Positions 1-7,297 of a DNA stretch of 25,116 nt are shown in pieces. A model generated the notes under the pieces. That model was not told the DNA's origin. It was given only the letters and a program-made list of their open reading frames with translations, and did no database searches. The stretch lies in assembly GCA_011055585.1 (NCBI GenBank), contig DRGT01000084.1, positions 1 to 25,116 on the forward strand. The letters are read 5' to 3'. The translations under genes and the position numbers were made by a program. This stretch comes from Candidatus Nitrosopumilus sp. (GTDB taxonomy: Archaea; Thermoproteota; Nitrososphaeria; Nitrososphaerales; Nitrosopumilaceae). Numbering within the stretch: the first letter of the stretch is position 1; each line of letters opens with the position of its first letter.

Positions 1-123
1 TCCAAAAACTACAGTAGAATAGCCAAACCCAATCCCATCAAGAACTGTCCCATCATCAAGGATCAGCTTTCCAAATTTTTTTGCGTATTGGGCTTTTTTT
101 GTGGTAATTGTGACCCTCGACAA
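1..123 (-). CDS. carA: Carbamoyl-phosphate synthase small subunit, N-terminal fragment
   Basis: This is the first 41 codons of a gene that runs off the left edge. The reading contains KFGKLILDDGTVLDGIGFGY, the start of the glutamine-hydrolysing small subunit of carbamoyl-phosphate synthase, which supplies carbamoyl phosphate for pyrimidine and arginine synthesis. The amidotransferase domain lies outside the window. The frame is closed upstream by TAA, and the only conventional start before the conserved block is TTG at 123. That start adds about 17 residues before KFGKL, so it is uncertain. An AT-rich GATTTAAG element (139-146, plus strand) lies about 20 nt upstream and could be the TATA box. 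The conserved block makes the family clear; the start is the weak point. Confidence 0.8.
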   Translation of the reverse strand, partial: MSRVTITTKKAQYAKKFGKLILDDGTVLDGIGFGYSTVVFG

Positions 124-184
124 GTCATCTTGATTACTGATTTAAGTTTTTTGAAATTTGATCGCAAAAAGATATTATAAAAAA

Positions 185-1423
185 TTAGAGAGCCTTAAAG
201 TCTTCGCTCCACTTGTAATAGGCTCGAATCATTTCCGTTGAAACGCTGGGTTTTCTTTGAGTCTTTATCTGTCTAAAGTCTAACATGGTTAGATTTTTTG
301 GTTGAGGTAATTCTTTGCCTTGTACAGGTTCTTGATATGCTGAAGAATCAAAAAGTTCGTGAACAGCTTTGAGCTGGGCGGATTGACAAACGTCTTTGAT
401 ATCACTTGCACTGTATCCCTCAAAGAGTTTGGCAAGCTCATGTGTTTTAATTCTCATGTCTTTTTTCAAAGGAGCAGTGTATAGATCAAATAGATTCTGT
501 CTTGCCTCCAGACTTGGAAGAGAAATATAAATCCTTTTTTGGAATCTGCGCAAAAATGGCCAGTCAAGACTCCATGGTTTGTTTGTTGCCCCAATTACAT
601 ACAACTTTACATCCTTTCCTTTACTGTTCACTCCGTCCATTTCAGAAAGAAATTGATTTTTTGTCCTTATTTCTCCACCAATCTCGCTATTACGAGAACC
701 TAAAAGTGAATCAACTTCGTCTATAAACAAAATTACTGGTTTTCCTTCCTTTTCATTAAGGGCATGAGCCATTTTGAAAAGCTTTGAGACATTTTTCTCT
801 GCTTCACCTAACCATTTACTCATCATCGAGGCTGCATCGACGTTTACAAAATAACCGTCTATTTCACTTGCAGTAGCTGCTGCAAGAATTGTTTTACCAC
901 ATCCTGGCGGACCATAAAAAAGCAGTCCTCGAGGCCAGCCTAGTGGAAATAAATCAGCTCTTTTGGTAGGATATACAATAGATTCTCTCAAAGCACCCTT
1001 TGCGTCATCTAAACCAATTACCTCGTTCCAGCTAACGTTTGGTTTTTCTTTCAAAATAAGATCTTCAAAATCATCTTGTTTCTTTCTATCAATAGAGGCC
1101 CTTTGTTCTGAAGGAGAGGCTTGAGGGTCAACTACGGGTTCCAAGTCTGAACTCCGCGTCATTTGAAGTGCCTTTATTCTTTTTTGATAAGAAGCTGTTC
1201 TTTCTGTATAGATTTTGTTTAGTTTATTGGTTGGATAAAGATTCATTAATTTTACGAGTGAATCTATGGCTTTTTGATAATTTGCTATAGCCATTCCTCT
1301 TGCTCCCTGGGAATCGCATTTTATTGCCTCAGAAGCATATCTGCTTGCGCTATTCTCCAGTTCCTGTGGTGCTAAACTCAAATTTCTAACCGATTTGAAC
1401 TCTAAATTTTCAAAGGTATTCAC
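185..1423 (-). CDS. cdvC: CdvC, Vps4-like AAA ATPase of the Cdv/ESCRT cell-division system
   Basis: This 412-aa protein is the archaeal Vps4 homologue, which remodels ESCRT-III-like CdvB filaments during division. An N-terminal MIT-type helical region (about 22-88) would bind CdvB tails. A polar linker (89-125) leads to one AAA module: Walker A GPPGCGKT (171-178), Walker B ILFIDEVDS (231-239), sensor-1 ATN (279-281), arginine-finger segment LRRF (291-294) and GYSASDI (336-342). The C-terminal helix ends MIRAYYKWSEDFKAL, as in Vps4/katanin-type meiotic-clade ATPases. The start is GTG at 1423. cdvA and cdvB are not adjacent, as I recall for thaumarchaea. A short coiled-coil-like gene lies just upstream on the same strand. 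Family and role are well supported by the MIT-AAA layout. Confidence 0.93.
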   Translation of the reverse strand: MNTFENLEFKSVRNLSLAPQELENSASRYASEAIKCDSQGARGMAIANYQKAIDSLVKLMNLYPTNKLNKIYTERTASYQKRIKALQMTRSSDLEPVVDPQASPSEQRASIDRKKQDDFEDLILKEKPNVSWNEVIGLDDAKGALRESIVYPTKRADLFPLGWPRGLLFYGPPGCGKTILAAATASEIDGYFVNVDAASMMSKWLGEAEKNVSKLFKMAHALNEKEGKPVILFIDEVDSLLGSRNSEIGGEIRTKNQFLSEMDGVNSKGKDVKLYVIGATNKPWSLDWPFLRRFQKRIYISLPSLEARQNLFDLYTAPLKKDMRIKTHELAKLFEGYSASDIKDVCQSAQLKAVHELFDSSAYQEPVQGKELPQPKNLTMLDFRQIKTQRKPSVSTEMIRAYYKWSEDFKAL

Positions 1424-1480
1424 TAGTGTAAATTGGTATGACTGATTTTGTAAAATAATTTTACTAGGTTCTGCCTAGGT

Positions 1481-1879
1481 TTAGAAACTGGCTTTGATTT
1501 CTGATTCTTTAGTACCTTTTAAGGAGTAGTTTTCTGATATGTCAGTTTGCAGATTTTTGATGCGGGAGATGGCTGCCTCTGCGGAGATCACTAGCTCGGT
1601 GATTTTATCATTTAGTAAATCCATCGAATTTGAAGAATTATTAATCATAGCAACAAAATCTTTTAGCAGGACATAAACCTCCTTTTTGTCTTCGTGTTTT
1701 GTTAAAATGTAATCTGCTAGACGTAAAAGCTCGTTTAAATCTTGTAATTCTTCAAAGGAGAGTTTTTCTATTCGTTGTTTGTCCTTGTCAAAAGTCAACA
1801 ACCTTTTTTCTACAAGAGATGAGAATTTTTCAATCTTTTTAAAATCTTTTATAAAATTTCTCTGTTTTTTAAGGTCCAT
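1481..1879 (-). CDS. Small helical, coiled-coil-like hypothetical protein upstream of cdvC
   Basis: A 132-aa protein beginning with ATG. I do not recognise a family. It is very rich in Lys, Glu, Leu and Ile in helical patterns, with long amphipathic stretches such as KKIEKFSSLVEKRL and ELVISAEAAISRIKNLQTDI. It has no cysteines, signal peptide or membrane segment. It lies 57 nt upstream of cdvC on the same strand, so the two could be cotranscribed, although a 5-bp inverted repeat (1464-1478) and AT-rich sequence between them leave room for a separate cdvC promoter. The neighbourhood makes a division-related or filament-binding role conceivable, but nothing in the sequence demonstrates it. Confidence 0.75.
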   Translation of the reverse strand: MDLKKQRNFIKDFKKIEKFSSLVEKRLLTFDKDKQRIEKLSFEELQDLNELLRLADYILTKHEDKKEVYVLLKDFVAMINNSSNSMDLLNDKITELVISAEAAISRIKNLQTDISENYSLKGTKESEIKASF

Positions 1880-2248
1880 AAACTTGCAACAATTTCATTA
1901 TGCATTTGATTAGTAACCATGTTGTTATTTTAGAGTCGGTCATCAATTTTGATTCATTCAAACACTTGCGCTTGGAACCAAGTAGAAAAAACAGGATGCC
2001 ATCAAGTTCCTTGTTTTTTTAAAAATTCAGATTCTGTGGTAGATGTTCCTATGGAGGTAGGCTAATTTTTTCGAACTTGATAGTCATCCTTCTCTCAAAA
2101 CTCACTATTTTGGTATATCAGCCCCTTGTAACAGGGTACTTTTTAACCACAGTTACTTAACGCTGGAGTTACATTTTGCGCTTTTTTTTGAGCATTTGTG
2201 TAAAGGAATTTGGCTTTTGATCTTACCTAATCATGAGTCATAAAAAAT
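1880..2248. other. Divergent intergenic region without a recognised gene
   Basis: This 369-nt stretch separates a leftward and a rightward gene. No convincing coding frame was seen. It contains the long imperfect inverted repeat described separately, and closer to the regulator gene it has three GTTAC-type elements: TGTAAC at 2127-2132, GTTAC at 2152-2156 and GTTACA at 2168-2173, the first and last in inverted orientation. These could be operator sites for the adjacent TrmB-type regulator, but that is inference. Confidence 0.5.
1993..2090. repeat. Long-range imperfect inverted repeat, possible structured RNA
   Basis: AGGATG-CC-ATCAAGTTC at 1993-2009 is the inverse of GAACTTGAT-AGT-CATCCT at 2073-2090. 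Arms of 6 and 9 bp pair perfectly around a 2x3 internal loop. Inside the loop, AAAAATT (2021-2027) can also pair with AATTTTT (2064-2070). The element sits between divergent genes and is not explained by either. It might be a non-coding RNA, a leader structure, or a miniature mobile-element remnant. Confidence 0.45.
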
Positions 2249-3409
2249 ATGGTCAAAGAGCATAATGCTACTGTTAGTCTTGAGGAATTTGGATTAAGTA
2301 AATATGAAGCTCGAGCATATGTTGCTCTGATTTCAAAAGGAACCATTTCTGCAAGCGAGGTTTCTTATTATGCCGAATTGCCAAGAACCAAAGTTTATCC
2401 TATTTTGTTAAAACTAGAAAAAAAGAAACTTGCCATAATTTCAAAAACTAAACCAATAATGTGTACACCTATTGCACCTGAAGATGCCTTTGATGAAATC
2501 ATTCATGAGCAAATCAACAAAGTAAATGCAATGAATACTCTAGTATCTGACTTAAAACACGTTAGTGAAGAGAGTAAAAAGACAAGAGGTGCTGAAGAGA
2601 AAAGGTACTTTCATCTTAATGCAAACAATGTTTTGGATCAGCTTAGAATAATGGTTGAAGGCTCAAAATCATCAATTCAGATTATGGTTGATCAATGGGG
2701 ATTAAACCTCCTTGCAGAATGTAAAGAACAACTTCTTGCAATCCTTCGACGAGACTTGGATGTAAAAATAATCTTGCCATCTGCTTTGATAGGAAGTGAA
2801 GAATTTCGAAAAATCCCTGATGGTGCAAAGCTGAGAATGTCAGATATTTTTCAAAATTGTTTTATTTTTGATCAGACCGAGTTATTAATCATTGATAATC
2901 AAAATGGAAAAGGGGCAATATTTTCATCAACTGACGTTTTAGCAGGAAATCAAAGTGCAGTGTTTAACCATATATGGAAAAATGCATTAAAAACTGATAG
3001 TCTTGCAGATATGACAAAATCAGAAGCACAAGAAGTTTGCAGAATAATTAATGTCATTAATCAAAATGGATTGGGGTATGTTTTAGGAACTGCATTTATT
3101 TCAAAAAATATTGAAATAGATTTGCTAAAGTTGTTGGAAAAAAATGGAATTAGTCTAAAATCTAAAACATTGACAGACATGATTGAATTAATAGATTCAA
3201 GTTTGCAGGCAACATGTTCAGGCCATGCAAATTTTGATGCAAATCGCAAAAACATTACTATAGAATCAAAGCTAAATAGTGGACATTCGCTTCCTTGGGT
3301 TTCAATTCTGGATGGGTTTTTGCATAGACAGGGATACAAAACAAGGCTTGTTTTACAAACAAACTCTCATAAAGGCGAGCGAGTTCATATCAAAATTAAT
3401 TCAAAATAA
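2249..3409 (+). CDS. TrmB-family transcriptional regulator with extra C-terminal domain
   Basis: A 386-aa DNA-binding regulator. Residues 12-75 form a TrmB-type winged helix (FGLSKYEARAYVALISKG, then the recognition segment ELPRTKVYPILLKLEKKKL). A charged helical linker (about 80-112) follows, then a 118-248 region of the phospholipase-D-like effector type seen in TrmB proteins. The last ~100 residues (about 285-386, including CSGHANFD and SGHSLPWVSILDGFL) are not part of the classical TrmB sugar-binding layout. TrmB paralogues are abundant in thaumarchaea and the effector cannot be inferred. The start is ATG. Inverted GTTAC-type motifs 75-125 nt upstream may be its own operator. The downstream RidA gene follows by 38 nt and could be cotranscribed. 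Confidence 0.85.
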   Translation: MVKEHNATVSLEEFGLSKYEARAYVALISKGTISASEVSYYAELPRTKVYPILLKLEKKKLAIISKTKPIMCTPIAPEDAFDEIIHEQINKVNAMNTLVSDLKHVSEESKKTRGAEEKRYFHLNANNVLDQLRIMVEGSKSSIQIMVDQWGLNLLAECKEQLLAILRRDLDVKIILPSALIGSEEFRKIPDGAKLRMSDIFQNCFIFDQTELLIIDNQNGKGAIFSSTDVLAGNQSAVFNHIWKNALKTDSLADMTKSEAQEVCRIINVINQNGLGYVLGTAFISKNIEIDLLKLLEKNGISLKSKTLTDMIELIDSSLQATCSGHANFDANRKNITIESKLNSGHSLPWVSILDGFLHRQGYKTRLVLQTNSHKGERVHIKINSK

Positions 3410-3447
3410 ACAAAAATTAAAAACTGGTTATTATAAATATCAATCTC

Positions 3448-3903
3448 ATGATTGAAGAAAAACTCGAATCATTAAATATTTCATTGCCAACTCCTCCAAA
3501 ACCTGCTGGTTCGTACGTTCCTGTTGTAGTATCAAAATCTTGGGCTTTTGTTTCAGGTCAGATTCCAATTAAGGATGGAAAAGTCGTATTTAGAGGAAAG
3601 GTTCCAACTACACAGTCAATTGAAGAAGCCCAAAAGGCAGCAAAATTGTGCATAATTAATGCCTTAGCTCAGCTAAAGTCAGAACTTGGTAATCTTGATA
3701 AAATTCAAAAAATAATTAGAGTGTCTGGTTTTGTAAATTCTGACCCAGATTTTTCTGAGCATCCAAAAGTTATCAATGCAGCGTCTGATTTTTTGTACGA
3801 GGTATTTGGTGATATAGGAAAACATTCTAGAATAGCAATTGGGGTCAATAGTTTGCCGCTTAATTCTACCGTAGAAATAGATATGATAGTTGAAATTGCA
3901 TAA
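3448..3903 (+). CDS. RidA/YjgF-family protein (reactive enamine/imine deaminase-like)
   Basis: This 151-aa protein belongs to the RidA/YjgF/UK114 superfamily, whose RidA members hydrolyse reactive 2-aminoacrylate-type enamines released by PLP enzymes. Conserved features are FVSGQIP (34-40), the helix LCIINALAQLKSEL (67-80), and the C-terminal block HSRIAIGVNSLPLNSTVEID. In that block Arg128 and Glu143 match the substrate-carboxylate-binding Arg and the catalytic-region Glu of RidA. It is longer at the N terminus than the ~128-aa bacterial form and resembles the subgroup with an N-terminal EEKLESLNISLP segment. The start is ATG, preceded by ATTAAAAA/ATTATAAATA sequence. Family assignment is firm; deaminase activity is inferred. 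Confidence 0.88.
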   Translation: MIEEKLESLNISLPTPPKPAGSYVPVVVSKSWAFVSGQIPIKDGKVVFRGKVPTTQSIEEAQKAAKLCIINALAQLKSELGNLDKIQKIIRVSGFVNSDPDFSEHPKVINAASDFLYEVFGDIGKHSRIAIGVNSLPLNSTVEIDMIVEIA

Positions 3904-3950
3904 TGTGACTACGAGCAAGACGAGAGTTACGAAGAGTCAGAAGACTAAGT

Positions 3951-4439
3951 CTAACAGTTTTGAACGCAGATTATTCCAATGTCTCGAGAAGCTTGAACTT
4001 TTGTTGGTAAAATTCCTATTCTATAAGTCATTTCCTCATCATATGGGATATCAAATTGTGTCAACCAAGTTGCCGGTATGTTTGGTTGTAATTTGTCAGC
4101 AAAAAGATCCATATCAGTAAAGTTTCCGTATACTGCTTGGAATTTTTTATCACTTTCGTCTAAGAGGTAAAATTGTCCTCCACCCATTCGAGTTTCTTCT
4201 GAATCAAGGTTCTCAGCGTATATTTGAATTTGAAAAAATTTTCCTTCAGGTTTTGTATCAGAATCACCATCATGTATACCAAGTGGCTCTACGGTGTATA
4301 ATACAGGTCCAACTTGGACAGGTTGTCCTGATTCGACCAGAATAAAATTTGGTTGATATTCCAAATACATGTAAGATGCAAATACCATCGAGCCGACAAT
4401 TGCTCCAAATATAATTACAATGATTCCAATCCCAGCCAT
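3951..4439 (-). CDS. Membrane-anchored exported protein, DUF4352-like
   Basis: A 162-aa protein with one N-terminal hydrophobic segment (about 4-27, GIGIIVIIFGAIVGSMVFA), so the remainder should lie outside the cytoplasmic membrane. The exported part is beta-rich and resembles DUF4352-type immunoglobulin-like domains: it has the QPVQVGPVLYTVEPLG strand pair, a middle FFQIQIYAENLDSE strand and a late FDIPYDEEMTYRIGI strand. It ends CVQNC, a cysteine pair that could form a disulfide. The start is ATG. It follows the DHH-phosphoesterase gene by 5 nt, so it is probably in the same transcript, with no obvious functional link. The domain call is by pattern only. Confidence 0.72.
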   Translation of the reverse strand: MAGIGIIVIIFGAIVGSMVFASYMYLEYQPNFILVESGQPVQVGPVLYTVEPLGIHDGDSDTKPEGKFFQIQIYAENLDSEETRMGGGQFYLLDESDKKFQAVYGNFTDMDLFADKLQPNIPATWLTQFDIPYDEEMTYRIGILPTKVQASRDIGIICVQNC

Positions 4440-4444
4440 GTCTA

Positions 4445-5452
4445 CTAGTTTAGTTTTGAATTGAATTCTTTTAGAAATTGTTTTATCATTGGCTTTGGAA
4501 TAACCGCTCCGCAGGCTTTGTCATGTCCTCCACCAGAACCTCCAAAGCTAGTTGCAAGTGAATTTACTAATTTCCCAAGATGAGTCTTGCATGTTCTAGA
4601 ACCACGAATGGATACTGCGTAAATACCGTGTCCTACTCGCTCTTTATATGCAACACCTACGTCCTTTCTAGAAAAACCAAGGACAAAGTTTACTGCCCCG
4701 CTTGCCCCTGAATCTAAAATTTCAGTGTATGCAAGATTCTTCATTAATTTCATGGATTTCTTTACCTTTCCAATCATAGAAGCCAGTTTTGTTACTTGGA
4801 TTTGTGCAAATTCAAATGTGTTTGGAATCTCATGTGGAAATTTAGACTCTGATAGCTCCTCTACAAGATATAGAAGATAGTCAGGATCCTTTTGATGTCC
4901 AACTATGTTAAATGTTAGAACAGTTGCATTGACTAGAGCAAATTGCCTATCGTAAATTTGCAAAAGCTTTGCGCCTTTAGGTCTGTCTTCCATATAGTCA
5001 GTAATCGCAGCACATGCAGCAATGAAGCTTGCATGCTCTGATAATTTTGATTTGAAATTGTCATAGACTAGAACAGACGTACATTCAGTAATATCATGAA
5101 GCAGTTTGACTTTGAGTGCTTCTAATTTTTTTAATATTTTTTTATCAATATCATGATGATCAATATAAGTAACTGATACCTTATTTTTTCTTAGCTCTGA
5201 AATAATTTCAACAAATTCATCTTGATTTTTTTTGCTAAGACCAAGATCACAAATAAAAAGTGATTTTAATTTTTCATCATTTTTGATTTTGTTGAGGGCA
5301 TCCATCAGTCCTGGATAATCTTCTAGAATGGTATCACCCCCAAAGGCTTCTTTGATTAGTGCAGCAGAGCTTATTCCATCAGCATCTTCTTTATGGGATA
5401 AACAAATTACCTTGGTTTTCTTGGGTTTTGCTTTAGTTTTTTTTGCAGTCAT
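4445..5452 (-). CDS. DHH-family phosphoesterase (RecJ/GAN-like, DHH-DHHA1)
   Basis: A protein of about 335 aa with the full DHH-superfamily metal-site set: SHKEDADG near the N terminus, FICDLG (about residue 67), TYIDHHD (about residue 96), and the C-terminal DHHA1 signature GGSGGGHDKACGA in the last 32 residues. These enzymes use Mn2+ or Mg2+ to hydrolyse phosphodiesters. In archaea the group includes RecJ/GAN nucleases linked to the CMG replication complex, as well as nano-RNase or cyclic-dinucleotide enzymes, and substrate cannot be told from sequence alone. I chose ATG at 5452; an in-frame TTG at 5461 would add three residues. The Lys-rich N-terminal tail is disordered-looking. It follows a 70-aa gene by about 43 nt. 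Confidence 0.88.
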   Translation of the reverse strand: MTAKKTKAKPKKTKVICLSHKEDADGISSAALIKEAFGGDTILEDYPGLMDALNKIKNDEKLKSLFICDLGLSKKNQDEFVEIISELRKNKVSVTYIDHHDIDKKILKKLEALKVKLLHDITECTSVLVYDNFKSKLSEHASFIAACAAITDYMEDRPKGAKLLQIYDRQFALVNATVLTFNIVGHQKDPDYLLYLVEELSESKFPHEIPNTFEFAQIQVTKLASMIGKVKKSMKLMKNLAYTEILDSGASGAVNFVLGFSRKDVGVAYKERVGHGIYAVSIRGSRTCKTHLGKLVNSLATSFGGSGGGHDKACGAVIPKPMIKQFLKEFNSKLN

Positions 5453-5495
5453 ACGGAGCAAACATTGAATGGGCCCTCATTTAAACCAAAAAAGG

Positions 5496-5708
5496 TCAGC
5501 GATGTTTATTTTTTCGAAAAATTCGTGTCTTTGTTTTTTGAGGTTGTCTTTTTCCTGCTGGATTTGATTTCACATAGGCATCATAAAATGTCAGCTCATT
5601 CAATTGAGTTTTCATGTCCAATTCTTGGAGTTTTTTTAGATCCTCTTGTGATGCATTAAGGATTTTCTTATCTAGTGATTTTATGAAATCCCGTTCTACA
5701 TCAGACAT
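5496..5708 (-). CDS. Small conserved-looking hypothetical protein
   Basis: A 70-aa protein starting with ATG (MSDVERDFIKSLDKKIL). The first ~50 residues look helical and acidic/basic mixed, and the tail is strongly basic (GKRQPQKTKTRIFRKNKHR). I do not recognise a family. It is the first gene of a leftward set with the DHH phosphoesterase and the DUF4352-like protein, and it diverges from citrate synthase. The basic tail would suit nucleic-acid contact, and partnership with the phosphoesterase is possible but unproven. Confidence 0.68.
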   Translation of the reverse strand: MSDVERDFIKSLDKKILNASQEDLKKLQELDMKTQLNELTFYDAYVKSNPAGKRQPQKTKTRIFRKNKHR

Positions 5709-5768
5709 TAGTTTTAGATTAATAATATCTCTATAGACCCAGGCTTTGTTAGATTAGACAATTTACTA

Positions 5769-5786
5769 AACTGAAAAAACTCAGTT
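5769..5786. promoter_or_regulatory. Inverted repeat in the citrate synthase divergent promoter region
   Basis: AACTGA and TCAGTT form a perfect 6-bp inverted repeat around a 6-nt A-rich spacer. It lies 59 nt upstream of the citrate synthase ATG and 61 nt upstream of the divergent 70-aa gene. A TATA-like GTTAAAAG (5815-5822) sits about 27 nt before the citrate synthase start. The repeat is placed like an operator or activator site; no regulator can be named. Confidence 0.4.
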
Positions 5787-5814
5787 AAGGATTTTCAAAT
5801 AATTTTGAACAAGA

Positions 5815-5822
5815 GTTAAAAG
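5815..5822 (+). promoter_or_regulatory. TATA-like box of citrate synthase
   Basis: GTTAAAAG is centred about 27 nt upstream of the ATG at 5845, the spacing expected of a leaderless archaeal transcript. No ribosome-binding sequence is visible before the ATG. Confidence 0.5.
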
Positions 5823-5844
5823 TAATTTTTTTAGAATTTATGGT

Positions 5845-7017
5845 ATGGATACAAAAAATATTGGTCTTAGAGGCATTCCAGTAGCTGATACTAGAATATC
5901 TAACATCGATGGGGAACGTGGAAAGCTAATTTATCGTGGGTATGATATTTTGGATCTTACAAAAAAATCGACTTTTGAAGAAACAAGCTATCTATTACTT
6001 CATGATGAGCTACCCTCAAAATCCCAATATGAAGATTTTAAACAAAAATTGATTTCTGCTCGACCAATTGTCAAGCAAATGCAAATCAATATGGGAAACT
6101 GGAGAAAGGATGCAGATCCAATGGATATGCTTCAAGCATTTGTTGCTGCACTTGCTGGTTACTATGATGAAGAGTTTGCAACTAAAGAGGCAAGCTATGA
6201 ACGGGCAATTAATCTGATTGCCAAGATTCCAACCATTGTTGCAAGTTGGCAAAGAATACGAAACAATCTGCCAATAGTTGATCCTGACCAAAAGCTTGCA
6301 CATGCTGCAAATTTTTTGTACATGTTAACAGGGGAAAAACCAGATTCTGATAATGAAAAAATTTTTGATATTTGTTTGATATTACACGCAGATCACACCT
6401 TTAATGCATCAACATTTGCTGCAAGACAAGTTGCATCTACCCGTGCTCATATGTTCTCAGCAGCCAGTGCAGCAATTGGTGCACTAAGTGGTGAGCTACA
6501 TGGGGGTGCAAACTATGAGGTAATGAAAATGCTTCAGGATATCAAAACAGTAGACAGGGTAGAATCCTGGATTAAAGAAAAAATGGATTCTGGTGAAAGA
6601 ATTATGGGAATGGGTCATGCTGTATACAAAACGTATGACCCAAGAGCACAGGTTCTAAAGGAGCTTTCAAAAAAACTAGCAAAAAAAACTGGGGAGCCCT
6701 GGTTTGATATTACTCAAAAAGTTGAAAAAGTTACCATTGATGAGATGAAAAAACGAAAAGGAGCTGACATTTATCCAAACGTTGACTTGTACAGCGCATC
6801 AGTTTACTATATGCTAAAGATTCCAATGGATCTTAACACTCCAATCTTTGCAGTTTCTCGAGTAGCTGGATGGACAGCTCACATTATTGAAGAAAAGTTT
6901 GCCGAAGCTGCACCAAAGCCTGCGCTGTATAGACCAAAAGCAGTATACGTTGGAAAATATTGTGGACCACAGGGTTGTGAATACAAACCACTTGATTTAC
7001 GACCTGAAACTAGTTAA
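5845..7017 (+). CDS. Citrate synthase
   Basis: A 390-aa type I citrate synthase condensing acetyl-CoA with oxaloacetate. N-terminal GLRGIPVADTRISNIDGERG and IYRGYDI are typical of the archaeal/Gram-positive short form. The catalytic set is present: LHADHTFNAST (His184), GELHGGAN (His219), GMGHAVYKTYDPRA (His258, Arg267) and YPNVDLYSA (Asp314), with Arg339 in VSRVAGW. The C terminus has the usual RPKAVYVG but then carries KYCGPQGCEY, a CxxxxC pair (373, 378) not usual at this position. In an autotroph using the 3-hydroxypropionate/4-hydroxybutyrate cycle it would feed a partial or complete TCA route to 2-oxoglutarate. Its stop shares TTAA with the stop of the convergent gene. Confidence 0.95.
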   Translation: MDTKNIGLRGIPVADTRISNIDGERGKLIYRGYDILDLTKKSTFEETSYLLLHDELPSKSQYEDFKQKLISARPIVKQMQINMGNWRKDADPMDMLQAFVAALAGYYDEEFATKEASYERAINLIAKIPTIVASWQRIRNNLPIVDPDQKLAHAANFLYMLTGEKPDSDNEKIFDICLILHADHTFNASTFAARQVASTRAHMFSAASAAIGALSGELHGGANYEVMKMLQDIKTVDRVESWIKEKMDSGERIMGMGHAVYKTYDPRAQVLKELSKKLAKKTGEPWFDITQKVEKVTIDEMKKRKGADIYPNVDLYSASVYYMLKIPMDLNTPIFAVSRVAGWTAHIIEEKFAEAAPKPALYRPKAVYVGKYCGPQGCEYKPLDLRPETS

Positions 7018-7220
7018 TTTCTAGAATTTAGCCAAGCCTTTGCTTTTGAATTAATATCGTGTCTGTAGAGAACATCAAATACCATATCATAAAATGAGAT
7101 TCCTTTTTTTTGTGCTTGGCCATCTAGCCACTTTATTCCATCTGCAAGCTCTGCGTCGTATTCGCTGAACTCAACTAACTCATCTACCATCTTTGTGAAA
7201 AAAGAGTGAGACTCAAGCAT
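7014..7220 (-). CDS. Small acidic hypothetical protein
   Basis: A 68-aa protein starting with ATG. It looks entirely helical and soluble, with acidic stretches (MVDELVEFSEYDAELADGI) followed by KKGISFYDMVFDVLYRHDI. No family is recognised and it has no cysteines or membrane segment. Its TAA stop shares TTAA with the citrate synthase stop, a 4-nt convergent overlap. The even composition and clean start make it a likely real gene; function unknown. Confidence 0.65.
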   Translation of the reverse strand: MLESHSFFTKMVDELVEFSEYDAELADGIKWLDGQAQKKGISFYDMVFDVLYRHDINSKAKAWLNSRN

Positions 7221-7262
7221 CGATTGAGGCTATCAAAATAAGATCATAAGTCGAGTATTCAA

Positions 7263-7271
7263 ATTATATAG
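7263..7271 (+). promoter_or_regulatory. TATA-like box before the 127-aa gene
   Basis: ATTATATAG is centred about 31 nt before the TTG start at 7298. It supports leaderless initiation at that TTG, which has an in-frame TGA two codons upstream. Confidence 0.45.
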
Positions 7272-7297
7272 ACAATTGACGCCTTTTTGCTTGACTA

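Noticed and set aside
3942..3952. An 11-nt palindrome AGACTAAGTCT at the stop of the DUF4352-like gene.
   Set aside because: Too short and without a T-run on the proper side; most likely incidental, although a weak terminator role is possible.
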